From Chalara sp. BL73 (lineage: Eukaryota > Ascomycota > Leotiomycetes > Helotiales): a DNA stretch of 64,000 nt. The stretch is from the NCBI GenBank assembly GCA_918026815.1, contig CAKJVC010000057.1, positions 1-64,000 on the forward strand, written 5' to 3'. This document shows, piece after piece, positions 49,691 to 62,123 of the stretch. The position numbers and the translations under genes were made by a program. How positions within the stretch are numbered: position 1 is the stretch's first letter; every line of letters starts with the position of its first letter. A model generated the notes under the pieces. It was not told where the DNA came from. It worked only from the letters and a program-made list of their open reading frames with translations, and made no database searches.

Positions 49691-52011
49691 TCACTCTTCC
49701 TTGCTCTCATCATCATCATCATCATCTTGGACCTCTTGCTCCCGAGCCTGCTCACTTTGTCTTCTCCTCAGCTGACCCTTCTCTCGCATAGCGCCCTGTA
49801 TCTTTTGGCTAACCTCATCGAAGCTCCCGGATGAGTCGAGTGTGCTAAAGCTCCTTAAGGGAAAGCCGGCAGACCCAAATCCCCCACCGCTGCTGCTGCT
49901 ACGACTTCTGTGTCTGGAAGGAGGTCTTGTGGAAAAGATACCAACATTCGCAAGGTTCGAAAAGGACTCATTTTTGGGTAGGTGGTTATGGAAACTTGAT
50001 CCACCACCAACTGAAGCATCAGCAGAAGGCGTGTCTGATTGTTCGCTGCCTCTACGATGGAATTCATTTCTCCTTGGTGAGATAGGACTGCTGTCCTCCC
50101 TGAAGGGGTCGGTGATAATCCGAGTAGAATCAAAATCCGGAAACATTTCTGGGCCTAGAGTGTTGATTAATTCTGTGACTTCAATACTCAATTTCGCGCG
50201 TCGTTCTCGAAGTTTGTGAACCGTATTTACCGAACCTGGGTTAAGAGTGATCAGGAGAGGACGCAAGGATTTGAGGATATCCATGCCAACTTCGCCAAAT
50301 CGCAAAGCAGCAAATGTGATTGCTATGGAAAAGGTGTACCCCAGAACTACAACAGCCCAAAGAGGAATCCACTCCGGTACATAACCCTGTATTCTGTTGC
50401 GATGAGTCCAGTACGTTAAGAGCACTACATAGAACGTATAAAGAGCTGGCGCGAATCCGATTGAGACCAACAACTTCCATGTGGCCATGACATCCCGCCC
50501 TTGTAGCTTTACAGTAGACGCGGCTAGCGCTTCTTTCGATTTCTTTATGCTTATTATTTTCGTAGCAACAAAGACAGGTGCGAAGAGAATTAAGCCAGGG
50601 AGCACTCCAATTGAGAGAACTGATATCTTGCCTAATCTGTAAAAGAGGAGAAATAGCGCCTTGAGAGTGGAAGACTTTGCATGCTCGACTTGGTGATCTC
50701 GCAAATTTAGATATCTCACCTGGTTGTTGTAAGAAATGACTGATTTCTTCAGTGCTACAACTCTGGGATCATCCTTGTAATGGGTATAGCCTTTGACGAG
50801 GCGTCTGTTGAGTTCAACAACCATGGGAAGAGGTAGCTTTTTCCCGGTCGGGTTGTATAATCGTCGGACGGCCTGAATCAACATGAGGGTGTCGTAGTCT
50901 GGGCTAGTCACGGTAACTGCAACAAGTGATTGTGTGACAATTTCCAATGTGCGACCAATAGCCTCCCTTCGATCACCTGTCTTGTAAAGCTCGACAAGCT
51001 CTTGCGGGACTTCGATCGGATTTCCAAATTCAACCACGCATCGAGATCGAAATTTGTGCGCATGGAAGTAGTTCATGCCACAGGGAATAATCTTCAAGCC
51101 ACTATTAGGCTGAGCTGCCAAAGCACCAAGTGCCATGATCGCAACACCAGCCTTAAGAGGAAGTAATTCAGTTCGGTCATGGCTGCCGCCTTCCGGGAAG
51201 ATTCCAATAGCGCCTCCACCTGATAACCTATCGAAAACGGCATCGTAGACTTCTGTCTGATCAACCTTAGGAGCTATTTTATACTTGGAACCCTCGAAGC
51301 CCTCCTTCGCCCCTTTCACATTCTCGTTTGCAAACTTGCCGTTCTCGTCAATGTCGTCCCTTCCAGTCAATTGTCTCAAAGCAACTTGCCCTTTGAATGG
51401 CCTCTTAATTCTTAGTTCCTCATTGCTTATTACCTCTCCGATCTCTGCATTTGCCGCAGTACCGTTCACACTTGGTAAAACCAAAAGACCCCCTATTTGT
51501 ACTGCCTTCGACTCAAATTTGGTACCAACTCCACGAACAAGGAACGGATCTTTAATGGGATCAGGCAAATATATAGCTCCGGACCCAGGTTTGACCATAT
51601 CAAGAGCACGTCCAACAGGAACAGCTCCAACTTTGCGAGCAAACCAGCCAATGAGAAATCTGTTCATCGACTTGGCCGCGATGAGGAAGGATGCGCGACG
51701 CTTGCATTCGTTTCGAAGTGTGCGCATAAGGATAAGAGGGTCAACGAACTATAATAGGCTAGTTAGCAATTTAGATGAGTATTCATTTGGGGCATTCGGC
51801 GTACTTGGTTAGCATGAGGTGCAGCAACAAAAATCACTGGTCCTTGCCTCGGAACCTTCCATGCTCCTCGAGGGTGAACCTCGCGGAAGAATAAATCGAT
51901 TAGTATAGCGAAGGTCCAGAGGAAGACATCATACACCCAGTTGGACAGGGGGTTTTGCTCCTTGTGTTTGCCATGTGGAATAGGTTTCTGCGATTCCGCT
52001 TCTTTGGCCAT
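49691..52011 (-). CDS. Glycerol-3-phosphate / DHAP acyltransferase (Gpt2/Sct1 type)
   Basis: Catalyses the first acylation of glycerol-3-phosphate or dihydroxyacetone phosphate in the ER, the entry to phospholipids and triacylglycerol. Exons 51805-52011 and 49691-51748 (56-nt intron) give 754 aa, as in Gat1/Gat2. The chosen start is MAKEAESQKPIPHGKHKEQ. The first acyltransferase block (APHANQFVDPL, catalytic His66) straddles the intron, followed by GAVPVGRALD, FPEGGSHDRTELLPLKAG and IIPCGMNYF. Membrane segments occur near residues 25-42 and in the second half (VLSIGVLPGLILFAPVFVA; LLVSIGFAPALYTFYVVLL; WAVVVLGYTFSIAITFAAL). The C-terminal tail is Ser-rich, with a poly-Asp/Glu end, as expected for phosphoregulated yeast Gpt2/Sct1. 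Confidence 0.95.
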
Positions 52012-53676
52012 CTTGGTTGATAGAACGAGCACTGCTCTCTTATCCTAACAATTGTGACGCATTCAGAGCTGCGAGGGGATCGCCTGTATATGTATGAGCT
52101 GCTAGGATAACAGTATGTTGGGAACTGAAATCTAGACAAGTGGTGTTCTGTGAGGTGGGGGTTCAACAATAGGCACTGTCGCCCAACGAACTGGTGTTAA
52201 CTCTATGACGTGAGACCACAATGCGGCCAGGTTCCGGATGCCGATAGGGCTATTGATGTATAATATACTCTAATATGATTATCATAGGAGAAGTATGAAC
52301 CAGTAAGACTGAACGACGGGACTTCAACGGAGAAGGAGCAGCTGAGGAGAGTTGAAGGCTCCTAGGACAGTAGCTGAATCCAACGAAGGTTTTCGCAAGG
52401 ATGAACAGACTCGGTGGGGCTGAAGGATCGTCAATTGCCGCGAGCGCGCTTGGTGGCGTCTATCGCTGGTAAATTACCTCACCCGCATGCATATGCTAGA
52501 TACATGGCCACAAACCTTAGATAGATTGATCAGTTACAATCATCAGAGCATCCAGAAGGTCTTACATGATTGCTTGCTGGTTCGCGAGGGCATGTGTGTC
52601 TTCAGGAATAAGATTGAGTGGATCATGCTCGATCAAGCCTCAAGCATCGACGCTGTTGTCGCAATGAGTTTATGTATACTACCTGCTTGCTGATAGCTCG
52701 AAGCGCGCTCCCAATCTCTTGGCGGCGCAATAGGCCTTTTAGAGAAAGCCGACTGGATGTGTGGCAGACTTTATTCAGCTTGAAGACCGCGGTCCAGAGC
52801 ACCAAGTCTTGGCTTATACCATCAGATAGAGAATTGAAGCTTATCGTACACGGGCTCGCGAGCACGATAGCAGACCTGCGATCACCTTGTTTCACAGACG
52901 GTTGCTTACAGGCGCGTCAACCAGTTTCACCAACGAGGCCGTGGGTGCCAACTTGCCATTTGGTAGCTCATCTCCCCAGGGGACCGGCTCTTGGGAAGGT
53001 CTGAGGAATAGCTGACAAGCATTCCCATCACAAGGCTGGAACTGTATCTAGCAATACCAGAACACTTCAGGAAGCCGGAGGACAAAGTGTTCAACTTTGC
53101 ATTGTGTTATAATTTGACAAAGTGCTACAAAAATTTGTTTACAGGTGCCAGAATAACAGATGAGGTTCTGGTCAATCAGAGCGCAAATGTGACTCGCATC
53201 ACCGTCGGAGTCAACCGCCTATTTATTCACAGCCAAAGGCGTATCACCATTACATAGCATCAGGCCAGAGCCTATTAGAGTCTTCGGTCCTCAAGGACCA
53301 TGCCATTATCTAAAATTATAATAAATACAAGGACACACAGCATCTAGCTCCGCGGTGCATGAGATCCCAAAGAAGTTTCAATTCCGTTTCCATATCCCTT
53401 AAACCACACCCCTATAGGAGTGATCATTCTGCATGCACGCATCGTAAAGTTGCCCGCTAAAACTGAGCCCACCAAGAGACGCCATGCACACCCCAAAAAT
53501 GATTGCTGGTTTAATTTTACTGAAGAGCATAAAGCAGGGCATGAAACTGTAGAAGCCAGAGAGGAGAAATGGGGCGCTTATTTTACAAGAAGCTCCGAGA
53601 GGCCAAAGATTCCAAAACAAGTCGCTTCCGAAATAACCGAATGCCAAATGCAACGAGGTAAAATGCGGTGGTCATC
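52012..53676. other. Intergenic, no supported gene
   Basis: Open frames around 52480-53000 on both strands lack recognisable domains or gene structure. The left part is the acyltransferase promoter and the right part is the 3' flank of MPG1. Confidence 0.4.
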
Positions 53677-54980
53677 TCACATGATAATGGCAGGAACATC
53701 GACGTTGACCTTGATGCTCTTATGCGGAAGAATACTGCCACCATTAACATAGATCTCGTCGCCAATTGTAACATCGTCTCCTAGAACCGTGACATTCTCT
53801 AGACGCGCCCATTTTCCAACGCTAGAGTTCCAGCCTACGATTGTGCTCTTAACCCACGCATGATCCTTGATCTTGGAGCCGGCGAGAATGACGGAGCGTT
53901 GTAAACGAACACCGTCGCCGATAACGACATCTGGGCCGATTGTAACGTTAGGTCCAATGCGACAATTTTTGCCAATCTTCGCGGAGGGGTCTATCAGAAC
54001 GTTACCACCATGGACATATGGCGTGTTTAAGGAGGATAGAAGCTTGGAGCCTTTTTTTGTGAGGGAGGACAGGTAGAGACATGTTCCCGAAAGGAAATCC
54101 TTGGGTTGTCCAACATCCATCCAGAAGCCTTCCAAATCAAATGAGTGCAGTTGCCCGTCAGCGGTAATTGCCGGGAAGGTCTCCTGTTCGATTGAGGTTG
54201 GTCTTAGCTCAATTCGTTTGAGCACGGACGGATTGAGGATGTAGATGCCAGCGTTGATACGGTTTCCAACGAACTCTACTGGCTTCTCGACAAATCTATC
54301 AATTCGAGATGGGTGGTTTGGCTTATGTACAACGACACCATATTTCGATGGCTCCTCGACCTTGGTAACAACGATTGTACCCTCATCACCATGGTGTTTA
54401 TGGAATGCAGCGAGATCTGCGAATGGATAATCGCAAATAACATCGGAGTTTAAGACGAAGAATGGGCTGTCGTCTTTTCCTAGAATCTCTTCTGCAAGTT
54501 TCAGAGGTCCAGCTGTACCCAGGGGCTCTGACTCGATGGAGAATGTGATCTTAACATTATATTTTGATTCGTACTGTCATATATCAAGTTAGAATGCGCC
54601 AGTTTGGTGTTTTGGAGAGAATTGTTGCGTACCTCAGCCAAGTGCTTTTCCATAACCTCGGGGCGGTAGTTAACTGCCAGGACAATATCTGTTACTCCAG
54701 CAGCTGCGAGGGCTTCAACTTGGTGTAGAATCATGGGCTTGTTGCCAAATTCGACCAGCGGCTTTGGGAGGGTGAGGGTCTATCGCGAATAATCAGTCCA
54801 GGACTTGAGCATATGCTGGGCGCAGATATCTGCTAGCACTGTTAAGTGGCTCGACTATCATTGATTGTACATACCAAAGGTCGCAGACGGGTGCCGAAGC
54901 CACCGACGAGAATGAGAGCTATCAATTGTATCAGCGAATATGCCCCATCGATTTAGAGAGACACATAACAAACCCTTCAT
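53677..54980 (-). CDS. MPG1: GDP-mannose pyrophosphorylase (mannose-1-phosphate guanylyltransferase)
   Basis: Makes GDP-mannose from mannose-1-phosphate and GTP, the donor for N- and O-glycosylation, GPI anchors and cell-wall mannan. Exons 54974-54980 (7 nt, ATGAAGG), 54875-54918, 54633-54779 and 53677-54573 give 364 aa, exactly the usual length. The nucleotide-binding signature [14 protein letters not shown] is split by introns, followed by [11 protein letters not shown], the metal/sugar site [10 protein letters not shown] and [18 protein letters not shown]. The C-terminal left-handed beta-helix hexapeptide repeats run from [20 protein letters not shown] through [17 protein letters not shown] to the end [11 protein letters not shown]. 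The introns (55, 95 and 59 nt) are GT-AG; the first donor is GTTTGT. It is an essential cytosolic enzyme in yeasts. Confidence 0.97.
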
Positions 54981-56672
54981 ATTTAAAGAGTGTAATTGAG
55001 GAGGGTAGCTGTTGTATGAATTACCCCACAAATGGTGAGGCGTCACAAGGCTAAGGAGTGAGAAGAGATTGAACGGATTAGTAACTGAGCGATATCCAAG
55101 GACCGTAGAAAGGTTGAAGGTATCAGCGAGTGTAAGTTGAATTGTCTAGAGGAAGTAGTGATTGTGTTTGTTTCACAGTTCTAATGTTGAAGGGACACGT
55201 TCGATGTATCGCGAGGTCAAATTTGTTCGTTTAAGTGGCGGCGGCTACTAACAAACCCCTGTTCAAATTAATAGGGGCCTTGGAAACGAGATTCAGGGGG
55301 TCATTTGCAAAATTATGCTTGGGTCATTCGAGATTCGTAATGACCACGTTTTCTAACAGCTGGATCAGAGCTGCTATATGGTTTAAAGGATGGAGATGAA
55401 AGTTGACGCTCGAAATTGCGGATATCTCTGGTTCGATTTTTTTCTCGTCATGTGCTGTTTAGGCGGTATTTCTGGGCACCATCCCGTTTGTGCTGTGGCG
55501 CTTTCGTGGGATGGTTTTGCTTTGTTGTGAGCATTCCTCGTAATGAGTATCACGAGCTCCAGAGGCAAAGTGGCTGTGCTCGGGAGTCACCACGGGTTAT
55601 TTGAATGATTCCATGTGGTTTTCAGTCAGGCTGCCAAGTCAAATAACTCGCAGACACTTCTGTCTGAGTTCTGTGTAACGGGATAGTTTTCAGGCTACAT
55701 AATGCGACGATGAGCTCGAATCGGTTCTACAAGGTCCTGTGTCAAAAATATCACGAGACTGATTGTAAGGTTTGTTGGTGGGAAGCAGGAAAGGAAGAAA
55801 GACTGAATGATGCCATAATAGGTGAATGGCCATTCAGTGTTACCCAAACCTGCTTAATTGGCCAGAGCACAATCCAATGGCTGTAGCCATTCTCAACCCG
55901 ATACATCAAGTGCTTGTGATAGGTGCACCTTGGACATGAGGCTCGGGTTCTTGCGTCAGGAACATGTCCGGAAATGGCAAATACTCTGCAAGTGACAGTT
56001 TCCGAGAAATTGGTAGAGCCGCTCTTATGTCACAAATTGCGCATTTTTGAAAACCTGTGTAGTTTATTGGTCGCCCAAAGTGTTTTTATTGTCATAAAGT
56101 CGTTATCATAATTGTAAGCCCATAGCGCATTTTGTAAAATAAAAAAAAGTCACTCTTTCTCTCTTCCAATGATGACCAGAAATCAGACTCCTTAGAAGTT
56201 CGTTGAAGAATCGAATGAAATGCGCCGCCACGCTTGCTAAATGCTGGACTCATCGAAAATCTGGAAAATATTTCTTCAGGCCGCTGAATTCTTTCCACAA
56301 ACCCTCCCTCGATTGGGTATGTATTGCTGAATTTGCAAGAAGACGCCTCCATAAAGACAGTTAGTTGGTCGAGTTGCCTCTGATATAGCTGACAATTGGT
56401 ACTGTCTACCCCCAATGCCATGTTGGATCAAAATCTTGGTTGAATAGTAAAAAATAAATGAATTCGAGATCGTTAAATTTCGTTATAGATGAGAGTCATT
56501 AATCGTTATACCTTCTTGTGCCTCGTTGCCGGGCTTTTCTTCGTAGTCGTTGGTTGTTTTTCAAATTATGTTTGTGAGGTATCATCTCGTTTGCAAAGTT
56601 GTTTTTACTGATCCTCCAATATTTCATGGAGGGCAGCTATCTTGTGAATGGTCATTGTGGCCATTCCCTGTT
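54981..56672. other. Intergenic, no supported gene
   Basis: The first ~250 bp are the MPG1 leader and promoter. A minus-strand frame at 56092-56421 is open but unrecognised. No other coding signal was found. Confidence 0.4.
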
Positions 56673-57029
56673 CTACTCGGATGAGGTGGTGGAGGAGCTG
56701 CTGCTGAGGTTGACCGAATGGTTCCGGCCACCATGTCTCCTGGATCTATGTCGGCCACCACTTTCATTGGCAGGCAGTCCCTGGACAACACCGTTCCGTG
56801 CCAGCATTCCTCCATTCACGGAAAAGTTTCGGCAGACCATGAACGCACGCATAGCAGCATTTTCTTGAGCCAGCCCGTCAGACTCATAAGCGAGATCCGT
56901 CTGATATTCCCGACCATTGACGAGGACCAGACATGTAAATCCCGATGATGACCTGTAGGTTTCGTACAGGGGGTCTCGCCAGCCTCGACGTTTACACAAG
57001 CCTGTCCAGGATGTCAGTGGCAGGTTCAT
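56673..57029 (-). CDS. Small dsRNA-binding-domain-like protein
   Basis: From ATG 57029 (MNLPLTSWTGLCKRRGW) the frame runs 118 codons. The layout resembles a double-stranded RNA-binding domain: an N-terminal helix, then PLYETYRSSSGFTCLVLVNG and REYQTDLAYES strands, then a C-terminal helix LAQENAAMRAFMVCRNFSVN. A GMLARNGVVQGLPA segment and a Ser/Thr-rich tail (SSSSSTTSSE) follow. The canonical KKxAK of the last helix is replaced by QENAAMRAF, so dsRNA binding is not assured. Small fungal proteins of this kind are uncharacterised. An upstream exon is possible, because an AG acceptor lies just before the ATG. Confidence 0.55.
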   Translation of the reverse strand: MNLPLTSWTGLCKRRGWRDPLYETYRSSSGFTCLVLVNGREYQTDLAYESDGLAQENAAMRAFMVCRNFSVNGGMLARNGVVQGLPANESGGRHRSRRHGGRNHSVNLSSSSSTTSSE

Positions 57030-60000
57030 TATCTTACATTGTATTCTTTTCGTATCCGGAGTTGGAAAGATTGGATACAATGAGATTTAGAAATAAAACT
57101 TCTTGTAATATGTTGGCATTCGCAAAATGAATATGGTGGTGTTAATTGGGAAACATATGAATGTAAAGGAAGATTGATTAAATCAAAAGGGGGGTGGACC
57201 GCTGCTCCCGCAGAATATAGAACACTTGAAACTCGGGAAAACATCTTGGTAAGAAAAAGTCTTCAAGGCTTAGGCAGAAATGTTGGCAGCGGGCGAACGT
57301 ACTCTCCAAGTATGCCATATAAAAACCACCCATCGTTGCAATTAACGATCAAACACCCTGAATGTATGCCAGATCAATCCAGGAACTCTTCCCCCAAATT
57401 CGTGGGGTGGTGTGGTGAGACAAGCAATTTGACACCAGGAATATCGAAATTGAGTGCCCAAAAGTAAGGGCAATTGAGGATGCAATTGAGCCCAACGTTG
57501 CGATATACAGGGAAATTATGCACACACTCAATGTGAAGACAATGATGTGTGGTCGACGACGTGGTAAAGAAGAGTAAGGCTGACAGATCGAGTGGGTGGT
57601 CTAGGGGCTTTGTGCAGGACTTCTCCTCCATCGACGGCGAGACAAGTGTGATTTATTGCAGAGTCTATGGTTAGCGCGGGACAAGGATTATGGATTTGCA
57701 TGCCGTCGAAAGAATCTAGCACTGTTCAGATAGGACGATGGGTTGAACCAAATGCAAGTCATTGCGGCTCTTTCAAGTGTGACCCATCAATCGATGTGCT
57801 GGCGTGCGCGGTTGCCAGAGAATGAAATTTGGAGAGATTAGGCAACTCCACCACAGCATGGGAGCGCATGCTAAAGGACGATCTTTGATAGTGCACAGAT
57901 ATCAATTCGCCCTTCTGAGGTGGTCCTGCAGCAGAGCAAAAATTGTCGGTGCAGCAAGTATGTGGCGAAAGGCCTTCCATGTCCCACAGAACTCGGGCAA
58001 ATAAGTGCTTCGCTGCAGAATCTTGACAAGGCCATCATCGCTCCCTGAAAGAGCAAATCTTCGAGAAATTGTCGGTACTGTGCCTTAGGATCCGCCGGAC
58101 TGGCCGCTAATGCAGCACAATCGATGGCACCATGGACTCTCTGCACCAAAAACGTCAGAGATTACTATGATGTTGCTAGTCCAGGGACTCGATCCCTTCC
58201 GAGCAGCATATCCGCCAGGCCTGCAATACCAGTTGGTACCGCACCCACAAATGGAGAAGCTGACGGTCAGGTGGCTCAAGTGGGCATAGATCTATAGATC
58301 ATAATAGCATGACAAGAAAATAATCGAAAGTGGTTCCTTGTGCCCCGCACTACAACGGTGCCAATCTGCACAAATATCCCCGAGGAAGAGCACGGTTGAC
58401 ACTGAATGACTGGAGTACAACTTGACACGAAGTCGGTGAGCCCTTTCAATGCATGAACCGTGGCTGCGACAGCGACCACCTTGAGTAGCAGGAGCAAAAA
58501 AAGAAGTTTACCCTCTTCTTTATCGCCATCTCATCTGTGGCCAGGGGGCAGGAAAGTGGTGGAAAAGCGTGAGGGAGGCAACGGACAAGGTTGTCCGCAT
58601 CCTGCAATGATGAGTTGGCAAGTTCGCTTGAGGTCCTAAGCAGTAAGCCTATATGCCGTAAAGATTGAAAAAGGCATACGGCAGAGTATATTAAGCAATG
58701 CGAGACGCGTCGCTGGAGAGGGAAGCACTGTAGCCCCGAAGCCTGTTTGAGTGAATTTAGCAACTGAGTTTGCTGATGGTTTGAAACCCCGCAATCGACT
58801 GGGAGTTTGTTGACGATGCAGGCCATCACCACACGATCGGCTCCGCACAATAAACGCACGAAACATAGGGGCAAAGCAAAATAGATAGGCGCGGGGGCAA
58901 ATAATCAACGGCTGCTGGGTTTCTCGGGTCGATGCCACCTTGCCAAACCTATTAAATCAGGTACCTGAATTGAAAGGTCCCAAGCATTCCGGCGGCACCA
59001 GCCGACGCAACGGAGATGCTGGGTCGGGAAAACGGCTTGGGTGGTAGGTAACCTGCTCCAAAGGCTACACATTATTGCGCCGTCGATAATCCATATCACA
59101 CGCATTCATCGAGTAAACAAAAGGACTGCGGTTGTATCGGGGCCGAAGACCTCAACCAGCCTCGCACTTTCTAATTCGTGGATCCACTGTGGTAGAATAT
59201 TATGCCCAGACTTCTAGATGCTGTGCAGCATGCAGACCTAAATTATTTCATATTGTAGCCAACCAGGGCAAGCGAGATTAATGAAGGATCGTGCGTAGAC
59301 TCCGAAGGAATACAAGATGCTAACGTATATCTTGGGATTCATATTTGGGGAGTCGATACGAGAGTCATAAGCTTCTAATGAAACCGTCGGTTTGGGAAAT
59401 GTATCCACAGACTTGGAAAATATAGCTGCAACCTTATGCGCGGCACTACTGCATTCCAAATGTTTGATTTTGTTGGTACTCCTGTAATGACTGCTCATTT
59501 CAAGCGAATCATTTCTCTCCAATTTGCGAACCGCTGCACTACTGTGTCAGAAAATTTGACATGTCAAAATAAGCGCTGCATAGCATTACCATCATGTGGT
59601 TGTGGCAATGGTGGAGCGGTTGCATCTTCAACCACCTCATCGTCAGACTAGACGTAAAGAGCTAATGCATGTTTTGCTGTCTAGATGCTTCGTGATACAT
59701 TGAGAAGAGCTTGAATACCAGTAGGGAAAATGGTGTGTCAGGCAATATTCAGACTCATGGTGTAGCTCACCCTTTCGGAGGAAAGCTAGCCATGATGTTT
59801 GGCTTTTAGGTTACTGCAAGCAAATCGATTCTACTAATGAACAACGACGGCATGTGGTAGATGTATATCAGTATCACAACCATCTCTCAAATCACGTTTT
59901 GATGTGCCGACTAGGAAGCATCGCCAGTCAGTTTGATGAATTGGGCTCTCTGGTGTCTTCAACTTCCTAGCGACACAAGATAGTATGGCAATTGGTGGAA

Positions 60001-60368
60001 GAAAGCTCGGGTGTATTGAACTCTACCGGTTGTATACCGACATGAATGGGTTTCACACGTGATTGATAGGTGGTTTTTCTTTCATCAAGTATACAGTTGC
60101 AGACCAGGAGCCGATGAGAGTGATATTGAAACAGACATGTTGCTTAATAGCTCTCTATTATATGAACTCTGGTTGGCAAATTCATTAAAGGCGGTTCATC
60201 AGTACTGCGCTGTAAAGTAGTCTTTGCCTCACCGCTCAAAGCTGCAAGTCTGATCACCAACTTTTGATATTGGCAGAGTCGCTTTCCCAGAAACTCCCGT
60301 AGCCGCAGTATGCATATATCCTTCATCATTATATCTGTGTATACTGGTGGTTGGTAATCAATAGCGCC
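57030..60368. other. Intergenic, no supported gene
   Basis: Many short frames occur on both strands, notably minus-strand frames between 57871 and 58938. None has an ATG together with a recognisable domain or splice structure. No transposon hallmark was seen. Confidence 0.4.
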
Positions 60369-62123
60369 CTAGAAACCGCCCTTTAATGTAAAGTACTCTC
60401 GTGTCTTCTCCGCAATTCCTTCGGGTATCACAAAAACAGGATGGATCGTGTTCACTCGGTCTTCTTCGTCATATGCTTGAGCCTCCCTCATCACTGGTTC
60501 AGCACTCCATTGATAAGCAGATATAAGACCACCAAGCGAGGACATTTTAGAGATTTTGGTGTCAAAATGCCACTTGTGTTGTGCCGAGCTCAAACCTGCT
60601 AACACATAACATGTATGGTAGGCGTCAGATTTACTGAACCATTAGCACCAGGTACGTGGAGAAATTCAAGGGGCAACTTACTGGCTTGGTTTGTCTCGTA
60701 ATCCTCCACGAAGAGAAGTGTCCTGACAACAACATAATATGTACCTGATTAATCCTTCACGGCTATATAGATCTCCATTAGGGCTGCTGCTTTTCTCTAA
60801 ATTTGTTTGGTCTTCATCTTCCCTGTTCGGCAGTGTCAACCCTTCTATACACGCCTCCACTAGTGGCCAACAGCCTCCGACCCAGTGGCTATAGCATCCA
60901 TCGACGAGTTTGTTGGTTCTCCCTGCAAAACCGCCTTCAGGAGCATATTGGCGAGCAGACAACCAAGATATAAGCCGCGGTACATCAAGATATCTAAAGT
61001 TAATAAGCATGAGTTACATTGATAGTTTTGAAAATGGACTCACAGGGGTATAATGACATGCGGTTCGCCGATGAGACATAAACATGCCAAGGCACAAAAT
61101 GCATATGCTCCGTGAGCTTCAGCATCTGGTTTTCCAGATATGCCCCCCTCGAACGTTTGGCCTAGAAATATTATTAAGATATCAGCGCTGCTGCTAAGTC
61201 ACTTACACCTTGCAACATATTCAGGTAAGTTTGTAAGTAATGTAGCATTCTTCTCTGACCATGCTGGTGAATCTCGTGGTAAATCGAGAGGTAAGTTAAG
61301 CAGTGATATGATGACAGCTGCACAATAAGCACCCCTGTATCCATTTAGCTCGTGATCAAGTAAGGCCATGGGACGCTCAAACCACATACCGTACGTCTGC
61401 TTCACCACCGACTGACATTTGAAAGCCACCGTCAGGCTGTTTCAAAGCACCAAGCCATTTCCACATAGATTTTCTGTCGATCACATCAAGAGCTGCTTCC
61501 CCACCCACCATAATCAGGGATAAGAGTATAGCATATGTCGGCGCAAGGTGAGACATCTGTCCGTTCCCCCCACCAAATCCACCAGTAGAGTTCTGGATTG
61601 GGCGAACAGTTGATATCAACTTGTCCCGGTAGCCGGAGACATCTTCTCCCAATATAGATAGGCCAGCTAAAGACCAATAAAACATCCATGGCCTGCTTGC
61701 ATCTGCAGCAACATAAGCTGCCGGTAATTTCTTCAAGGCGTTATGTAGAAATGCGATATGGCGATTCTTGTCAAGGTGAGGAATTCCGTGATCATTATAC
61801 CTAAGTTCTGACTTCTCTCCAGCAAGAAAAGGCAGACATTCTTGTATGGTTTTATCTTGAATTCGAGACGTCTGGGTGCCGAGATTGTCTTTTAAGGGTG
61901 GTAAAGTTTTGAATAAGTCAGGTATCATGCTTGCATAAGCAGTTGCCGCCGATATTTCAAACGTTGATCTTGGATCCGTGCTGAAAACAAAATCGTCCTG
62001 ACTGTCAGTATCTTCACTTCCCGAAAAGTCCTCTACGACAAATCCAGATTGTGGTGTCTCCCGATTACGGTATGGGAGATTATTTGAGAAGTTAGGAGAA
62101 GATGAAGGAACCTGCTCAGCCAT
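60369..62123 (-). CDS. RAM1: Protein farnesyltransferase beta subunit
   Basis: Catalytic beta subunit of the enzyme that attaches farnesyl to CaaX cysteines of Ras, a-factor-type pheromones and others. Five exons (61390-62123, 61207-61334, 61044-61161, 60682-60993, 60369-60633) give 518 aa; all introns (55, 45, 50 and 48 nt) are GT-AG and keep frame. The prenyltransferase alpha-alpha repeats are visible: NSTGGFGGGNGQMSHLAPTY, KQPDGGFQMSVGGEADVRGA, YAPEGGFAGRTNKLVDGCYS and GGLRDKPSHKSDAYHTCY. The zinc ligands fit as Asp358, Cys360 and His437. The start MAEQVPSSSPNFSNN is followed by an acidic, Ser-rich extension of about 75 residues before the core. The DGCYSHW and YHTCY motifs favour farnesyl- over geranylgeranyltransferase. 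Confidence 0.95.

Noticed and set aside
58276..58497. Possible secreted Cys-containing peptide starting LLLLKVVAVAATVHA
   Set aside because: No ATG is available in frame: it begins at a TTG just below an upstream stop, and no splice acceptor rescues it convincingly.
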